NCBI GenBank assembly: GCA_039707655.1 | Contig: CM077674.1 | Coordinates: 236,817,904 to 236,881,903, forward strand | DNA from: Elymus sibiricus | Taxonomy: Eukaryota; Streptophyta; Magnoliopsida; Poales; Poaceae | Reading direction: 5' to 3' | Length of the DNA stretch: 64,000 nt | Shown here: positions 57,570-64,000 of the stretch, one piece after another | Layout: each line of letters opens with the position of its first letter | Position numbering within the stretch: position 1 is the stretch's first letter | Notes under the pieces: model-generated | What the model was told of the DNA's origin: nothing | Database searches by the model: none | The model's input: the letters and a program-made list of their open reading frames with translations, nothing else | Program-made: the position numbers and the translations under genes

Positions 57570-57645
57570 GTGAAGCGCTCTTGGTAAGTGGAAATTGGTA
57601 AGGGAAAATTATTTTGTGTGCTGAAATTTACTGCTGCTTGTTACT

Positions 57646-59231
57646 ATGGAATCTAATCCTTTGAGGGGTTTGTTCAGGGTATCTTCACCCCGACCTGAAC
57701 CACAATTAGCACCCCCTCAACCTACTGCACCTACTGAAAATATTGGCTATGAAATTCCTTCGGGTATGGTAGAACAACTGCTAGCTAATCCATATGCAGG
57801 GGATGGAACTGAGCATCTTGATATGCATTTGATACATGTGGATGAAGTTTGTGGATTATTTAAGCTTGCAGGTTTGCCCAGAGATGAGGTTAAGAAGAAG
57901 GTTTTCCCTTTATCTTTGAAGGGAAAAGCATTGACATGGTATAGGCTATGCGATGATATTAGATCTTGGAGCTGGAACCGATTGAAAATGGAATTTCACT
58001 AGAAATTTTATCCTATGCATCTAGTTCACCGTGATCGTAACTTCATATATAATTTTTGGCCTCGTGAAGGAGAAAGTGTCGCTCTAGCTTGGGGGAGGCT
58101 TAAGTCAATGTTATATTCATGCCCCAATCATTAGCTCTCGAGAGAAATGATTATCCAGAATTTTTATGCTCGGCTTTCTCATAATGATCAATACATGCTC
58201 GATACTTCTTGCACCGGTTCTTTCATGAAGAAGATGATTGAATTCAGGTGGGATCTTTTGGAAAGAATTAAACGCAACTCTGAAGATTGGGAACTCGACA
58301 AAGGTAAAGAGTCAGGTATAAAGCTTGAGTATGATTGTGTTAAATCTTTTATGCGTACTGATACTTTTCAAAAGTTTAGCACTAAATATGGCCTTGGCTC
58401 TGAGATAGTAGCTTCTTTATGTGAATCTTTTGCTACTCACGTTGATTTCCCCAAGGAGAAGTGGTACAAATATCACCCACCTATTAGAGAAGTAGTCAAA
58501 GAACCTGACATAGCTCTACAATGTTGACCCTGTTGTTCCTACAGCTTATATTGAAAAACCACCTTTCCCTTTTAGGATAAAGGAACACGCAAAGGTACCA
58601 ACTACCGTTTGCAAGAGTCAAATTAGAGCACCAAAGCCTGCTGAACAAATCAAAGTAGAACCTAGTGTTGCTATGGTTAAAGATCTCTTGGTAGAAAATG
58701 TTGATGGGCATGTCATATACTTCTGTGATGATGCCGCTAGAATTGCTAGACCCGACAAAAGGGACAAACACAAACCCGTTGTTGGCTTGCCTGTTATCTC
58801 AGTTAAGATAGGAGATCATTGTTATCATGGCTTATGCGATATTGGTGCTAGTGTGAGTGCTATTCCTATTGACTTGTATCAAGAAATTAAGGATGATATA
58901 GCACCCGCTGAAATAGAAGACATAGACGTTACTATTAAACTAGCAAATAGAGACACCATCCAACCACTTGGGATCGTTAGAGATGTCGAAGTTTTGTGTG
59001 GGAAAGTCCAATATCCTACTGATTTTCTAGTTCTTGGTTCCCCACAAGATGACTTTTGTCCCATTATATTTGGTAGACCTTTCTTGAACACCGTCAATGC
59101 TAAAATAGATTGTGAAAAACAAACCGTCGGTGTTAGCTTTGGTGGTGATTCTCATGAGTTCAATTTCTCTAAGTTTAATAGGAAACCACATAGGAAGGAA
59201 TCACCAAGCAAAGACGAAATAATTGGTCTTG
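57646..59231 (+). pseudogene. Athila gag and aspartic protease, broken and truncated
   Basis: From MESNPLRGLFRVSSPRPEPQ the frame shows an Athila-type gag (VKKKVFPLSLKGKALTWY). A TAG follows MEFH at 58000, and a second TAG follows SCPNH at about 58134, both in the same frame, which then continues (LDTSCTGSFMKKMIEFRWDL) to 58527. A one-base loss near 58520 shifts the frame. Sense continues through a linker to a protease with LCDIGASVSAIP (the DxGAS catalytic type, about 58837-58870) and PIIFGRPFLNT. The gene is cut at 59231 by the Copia insertion. The visible extension to 59266 reads into the inserted LTR. Confidence 0.85.
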
Positions 59232-60720
59232 TGAAAGTGCAACTAATCCCCGGGTGGTTTTGGTAATTAATAACAACATATATATCATTGAACTAATATT
59301 TACTTGAGAAACATTTCAGAGAGTTCAGTGATATGGACATGGCAAGGACTAAGATAGTGGACCCCTCAAAATACTAAGGCAAGCATTGGCAAAAGCTCAA
59401 GACTCCATTTTTTGTTTAGTGATCCAAGATCACATTGAGTCCATAGGAAAAGCCAATACTATTAAAAATGGATGAGGTTTTGATGATGATCTAGTTGCTC
59501 AAGTGCTTAGTGGTATATCTCCAAATCCCTCAGCAACTCTCACTGTCATAAACCCTAAAAAGTCATCTCGGTTCCACCAAAACAGATCAACCCGGACCCA
59601 CCGAGATGAACCACTCCAAGTCATATCCAAACCCTAGCAAATCGGATTTTCCGATTCCGACTCTCGGTCTCACCGAGTTGGCGTTGCCAAGTTTCTGTTG
59701 CCTTTTGTCGTCATATCGGTGTCACCAAGATGGCAAATCGGTCCCACTGAAACTGGTAAACCCTAGTCATTGCACGAATCGGTCAAACTGAAATGCCCCC
59801 TCGGTCCCACCGAGATTCCTAACGTTCATATATTTGAACACATCGGTCAGTCTGAGTTGTCAACTTCGGTCTGTCCGAGATTGCTCAAATGTGTGTAACG
59901 GTTGGATTTTGTGTGGAGGCTATTTATACCCCTCCACCCCCTCTTCTTTTGTGGAGAGAGCACTCAGAAAGAACCACCACTCCCACCATACATTTCTGAG
60001 AAGAGAACCACCTACCCTTATGTTGAGATCAAGTTGCTCCACTCCCACCATATGAAACTTGATCTCTGGCCTTCCCAAGTTGCTTTCCACTCAATCCTTT
60101 CTTCCACCACAACCAAATCAGTAAGGAGAGTTGAGTGTTGGGGAGATTATCATTTGAAGCACAAGAGCAAGGAGTTCATCATCAACAACAACATCTATTA
60201 CCTTTTGGAGGGTGGTGCCTTCTAGATTGGTTAGGTGTCGCTTGGGAGCCTCCGTCGTGATGTGGAGTTGAACCAAAAAGTTTGTAAGGGCAAGGAGATC
60301 GCCTACTTCATTAACATCTACCCCGAGTAAGGGTAGCCCTCCATGGGTGTAGGCCATGATGGAATAGACAAGGTTGCTTCTTCGTGGACCCTTCATGGGT
60401 GGAGCCCTCCGTGGACTCGCGCAGCCGTTACCCTTCGTGGGTTGAAGTCTCCATCAACGTGGATGTACGATAGCACCACCTATCAGAACCACGGGAAAAA
60501 TCTTCGTGTCTCCAAATTGCGTTTGATCTTCTCCACCCCTCTTTACTACATGTGCAATGTTTTACATTTCGCTGCCTATACTCTAGAATTGCATGTGTAG
60601 GGTGTTGCTTGACTTGCTATCTTTGCAAAACCTGCCAAAATCTGTAATTGGGAAAAGGCTAGGTTTTTATCTTGTCAAGTAGTCTAATCACACCCCTCTA
60701 GACATACTTTCGATCCTACA
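59232..60720 (+). repeat. Left LTR of copy 2 (1489 bp)
   Basis: It is collinear with 18076-19639 but about 75 bp shorter through small deletions. A TATTTATA candidate promoter lies near 59922. The TCGGT-NNN-ACCGA motif cluster (59565-59885) is present but sparser. Confidence 0.88.
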
Positions 60721-60722
60721 AG

Positions 60723-60734
60723 TGGTATCAGAGT
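60723..60734 (+). other. Primer binding site, copy 2
   Basis: TGGTATCAGAGT, one base different from the copy 1 site at its last position, follows the LTR end. Confidence 0.8.
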
Positions 60735-60803
60735 TTTGGTCTCCATTGTTTTGGTTTCCATTGCATTGGATTCCATAAGTTTGGTTTCAAAACCTAGGAG
60801 AGT

Positions 60804-62998
60804 ATGGCGTGTAGTGAGGGTAATTTTCATAGAGGTCCTTACTTTGATGGTACAAATTTTGCTATTTGGAAGCATAAAATGAAAATGCATATTCTTGGTC
60901 ATAACCCAGCCGCATGGGGCATTATTTGTGTTGGTATGCAAGGTGAATTCTTTGAGGAAGGAAAAGTTCCAGATCGTGAAGCTACACCGGAAGAGTTGTG
61001 GATGTTGCAAAACAATGCTCAAGCTTGTGACATTCTCTTGAATGCTTTGTGTCCCGAGGAGTTCAACAAAATCAGCCGTCCTGAGAATGCAAAAGAGATT
61101 TGGGATACTTTGGTTGAAATGCATGAAGGTACCGAGTCCGTGAAGGAATCAAAGCTAGATGTTCTTCAAGGTCAACTTGACAAGTTCAAGATTCAAGATG
61201 AAGGATGGTGAAGGAGTCGCTGAAATGTACTCTAGGCTTGCTCTCATCACAAATGAGATCGCCGGCTTAGGAAGCGAAGAGATGACCGACAAATTCATCA
61301 TCAAGAAAAATTCTTAGAGCTTTGGATGTAAAGTATGACACCATGTGCAATTTGATCCAAATGATGCCAAACTACAAGACTCTCAAGCCAACCGAAGTCA
61401 TTGGAAGAATTGTTGCTCATGAGATGACACTTAAGGATAAGGAAGAGCTTCACAACAAGTCAAGTGGTGCTTACAAGGCTACAAGTGATGCTCCCACTAC
61501 CTCAAGTGACAAGTTGGTTTCCAATGAAGAGATAAGCCTAATGGTCAAGAACTTCAACAAATTCTACAAGAATAGAGGCAAAGAAAGAAGCTCAAAGTCA
61601 AGATCATATGATGAAAAGAGATCTTCTAGCCGTGATCGAAACTGCTAGAATTGTGGAAGACCCGGATACTACTCAAATGAGTGTATGGCTCCCCACAAGA
61701 GAAGAGAAGAATCATCAAGGAGAAAAAGCTCAAGGGATGAATCACCTCGGAAAGAGAGAAGGAGTAGAGATGATCGTTATGAAGGAAGACCCTCCCGGAG
61801 AAGCAAGGATTCAGAGAGGAAAGACAAGTCATCAAGGAGCTACACAAGAAGAAGACATCAAGCTCATGTAGGTGAATGGGTCTCCGGCTCCGACTCCGAC
61901 AATCAATCCGAAGGAAGCTATCACTCCGACTATAGTCAAGATGAAGGTGTTGCCGGTCTTGCTCTCGTATCCTCCAACTCCAACTCCTATGACATATTTG
62001 ACTCACCAAATGAGGGAATTGGAAGATGCTTCATGGCAAAAGGCCCCAAGGTATCACACCCTGAATTCATTGACTTTGATAGTGATGAGGATGATTTACT
62101 TGGTGATGATGAGCTCTTGAATGATAAATCTAGTGAGCTTAGTAACAATGACCATGCTAGTAGTCTTTATAGTCAAGAAGAGTCGAATGACAATGCTATG
62201 AAGGAGATTGAGCGTCTAACTAAAGAACTAAACACTCTTATGTTAGCTCATGAAACAACTCAAGAAGATCATAGAGAGCTCCTAAGATCTCATGAGAAGC
62301 TACGCTTCGAGAAGCTCACCCTAGAGCAAGAACATGAGTTTCTAAAAGCTATCAATGACGATCTTCGAAAGAAGAGTTCTTCATATCTTGCCAAGCGACT
62401 TCTCTTGTCTAATTTCTTGCCACCTATTAAGACTAAGCATGACAAGCATAAGAAAGGTTCTTCATCTAGTAGTAACAATAACAATGTTAAATCCAATGTT
62501 GTTGCTTCTAATAGTTCTCTTGATTCCACTAACAATGTTTCAAGCCAAGTTATACTTGAGCAAGAAAATAGCTTATTGAAAGGGATTATAGAGAAAGGTG
62601 TCTACAAGAGCCTTGCCGGGAGTAAGAACTTTGAGGAAATTGTTCGCAAGCAAGGAAGGCACCGAAAGAATCAAGGAATTGGTTTTGAACGAAAGTTCAA
62701 CGCCGAAGGAGTTGAGTGGGAAGAAGGTCAATATCCTACACCAAAGTTTGTTCCTCAAAAGGAGAAGTATGATCCTACTTCTTCCAATGTGGAACAAGCA
62801 CAAGATGACCTTCCACCACAAGACCACAAGCTAAAAGGCAAGGACAAGCTTCAAGAGGAGATTGATGCATTTGTGGAAGCACCTCAAGCCATGGTCAAGT
62901 GGGTCCCCAAGACATTGTCAAGTTCTACTTCGTCAAGCTCAACTTCAACCCCAAGGATTCCCATCAAGATTATGTGGATCCCGAAGAAGAAGAACTAG
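60804..62998 (+). pseudogene. Copia gag-like protein, copy 2, broken
   Basis: It opens MACSEGNFHRGPYFDGTNF and matches copy 1 closely. A 7-base duplication (ttcaagattcaag, about 61185) shifts the frame, and a one-base gain in an A run near 61305 partly follows. From 61322 the frame is open except for a TAG at about 61647, inside the CCHC knuckle (NC-stop-NCGRPGYYSNEC, where the His position is also Tyr). From 61685 a 437-codon open part remains: Arg/Ser-rich, acidic, then coiled coil (EIERLTKELNTLMLAHETTQ), ending WIPKKKN at 62998. Lesions differ from those of copy 1, so both decayed independently. Confidence 0.85.
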
Positions 62999-63484
62999 AA
63001 AGTTCTTGAGGGTGACTCCGCCAACATATTTCACTCATATTCATTTTGGCAAGGACCTTGTGTAATCAACTTCCACATCTTGCACTAGTTCATGGAGTCA
63101 CAAACCCTCTTGTTGGTAAGTCAAGGGACAAGGTAATCATTGCTTTCATGGACATCATCTATTGTGTGCTTCAATCTATGTCCATGGATATTCTTGTTTG
63201 TTCCTTGTGGGACTAACCCATGTAAGTATTGAAAGTGCTCGAATCCAAAGGATAGCTCCCAACTCTTGATGATCTTCATCAACATTGAGCATCCACATCT
63301 TCAACATCTACATGAAGTCTTCTACGACAACCCAAGGTTAGTTTGACCCTTTAGGGGGTTCTCACATCTAGGGGAAGCTTTGCTCTAAGACTTGAGCTAA
63401 AGCAACTCCAAATGATGTGAACACATCAATGCTTTATGTAAAAGTGGTAACCCCACTTGTGCTTAAACGATGAGTATGACCTAT
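62999..63484 (+). other. Noncoding internal region after gag, copy 2
   Basis: It is collinear with 21914-22396 of copy 1. No protease, integrase or reverse transcriptase motif is present. Confidence 0.6.
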
Positions 63485-64000
63485 TGATACGTCTCCAACG
63501 TATCTATAATTTTTGATTGTTCCATGCTGATATATGATCAATCTTGGATGTTTTAGAATGAATTCCTATCAACTTTATATCATTTTTAGGTACTAACCTA
63601 TTGACATATTGCCCAGTGCCAGTTCCTGTTTGCCACCTTGTTTTTGTGCAGAAAATCAAAGTTCTCCAAACGCAGCGAAACTTTTTGTGGATTTTTTCTG
63701 GGCTAGAAGACACCCGTAGGAAAGAAGAAGTATCGGAGAGGCGGCCCTGGGTGGGCACAATCCACCAGGGCGCGCCAGGGGGCTCTGGCGCGCCCCAGTG
63801 GGTTGTGGCCCACACAGGCCCCCTCTCCACCGCCTTTCAGCTCTATAAATCCCCAAATATTCCAAAACCCCTGGGGGAAGACCTAGATCGGAAGTTCCGC
63901 CGCCGAAAGCCTCTGTATCCACCAGAAACCAATCGGGGCCCTTTTCCGGCAATCTGCCGGAGGGGGGAATCATCACCGGAGGCCATCTTCATCATCCCGG
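63485..64000 (+). mobile_element. Start of another Athila-like LTR, runs off the window
   Basis: It begins TGATACGTCTCCAACGTATC within copy 2, exactly after 'gacctat', where copy 1 continues differently (22396). It is similar in style to the LTR at 43732, with a GGCGCGCC-rich part and a late 'ggggggaatcatcaccgg' block. TATAAAT at 63844-63850 is a candidate promoter. Orientation is inferred from the TGATACGT start. Confidence 0.7.

Larger units (their letters stand above)
43732..59231 (+). mobile_element. Athila-type Gypsy element, 5' part, split by two insertions
   Basis: The LTR begins TGATACGTCCATTTTGCATT at 43732, is interrupted at 44219/56563, and ends about 57540. A primer site follows (TGGCGCCGTTGCCGGGGA, tRNA-Asp type, 57552-57569). 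A gag and aspartic protease follow to 59231, where a SIRE/Maximus-type element is inserted. The reverse transcriptase and 3' LTR should lie beyond the window. Confidence 0.85.
59232..63484 (+). mobile_element. SIRE/Maximus-type Copia, copy 2, 5' part
   Basis: The LTR starts TGAAAGTGCAACTAATCCC at 59232. The primer site and gag follow in the same order as copy 1. It is cut at 63484 by a further LTR, so whether it also carries the envelope-like ORF cannot be seen here. Confidence 0.88.

Overview
The window looks like intergenic nuclear DNA from a large-genome cereal grass, most probably a Triticeae species (wheat, barley or a relative). The evidence is the set of nested repeats: an Angela/WIS/BARE-type Copia element, SIRE/Maximus-type and Athila-type elements, a chromodomain Gypsy element, a CACTA transposon with short sub-terminal repeats, and small MITEs. 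I found no intact host gene, no tRNA or rRNA gene and no CRISPR array. Family names are recognised by eye from sequence motifs, not from a database search.

Layout. 1-8385: low-copy DNA with an ~80-bp tandem repeat (240-790), a decayed F-box/LRR gene on the minus strand (2061-3779) and several degenerate repeats. 8386-17279: a minus-strand Copia element (LTR - gag-pol - LTR) followed by a truncated second internal end, giving an LTR-internal-LTR-partial internal arrangement. 17280-18070: unassigned. 18076-35829: a plus-strand Copia element of SIRE/Maximus type bounded by an ATCGA target duplication. It keeps gag and an envelope-like accessory ORF, but I see no integrase or reverse transcriptase. 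Its right LTR is split by a CACTA element (27447-35441, target duplication TAG), which holds an internally deleted transposase, a second intron-containing gene, a large inverted repeat, an intronic ~118-bp minisatellite and long purine tracts.

35835-41040: low-copy DNA with a broken coiled-coil gene, two MITEs and microsatellites. 41041-64000: a nest. An LTR-like fragment (41041) is entered by a second Angela-type Copia (41712). That is interrupted by an Athila-type Gypsy (43732). The Athila is interrupted twice: in its LTR by a young chromodomain Gypsy (44220-56562, target duplication TCTCC) and after its protease by a second SIRE/Maximus-type copy (59232). The latter is interrupted by another Athila-like LTR (63485) that runs off the window.

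The only long intact coding region is the 1480-residue gag-pol of the young Gypsy (47634-52076, minus). Every other protein-coding remnant has stops, frameshifts or deletions. The most interesting points are the extra ORF upstream of gag in the young Gypsy, the pol-less gag plus envelope-like Copia pair with its clustered TCGGT-NNN-ACCGA motif, the ~96-bp-arm hairpin in the CACTA element, and the intronic minisatellite.
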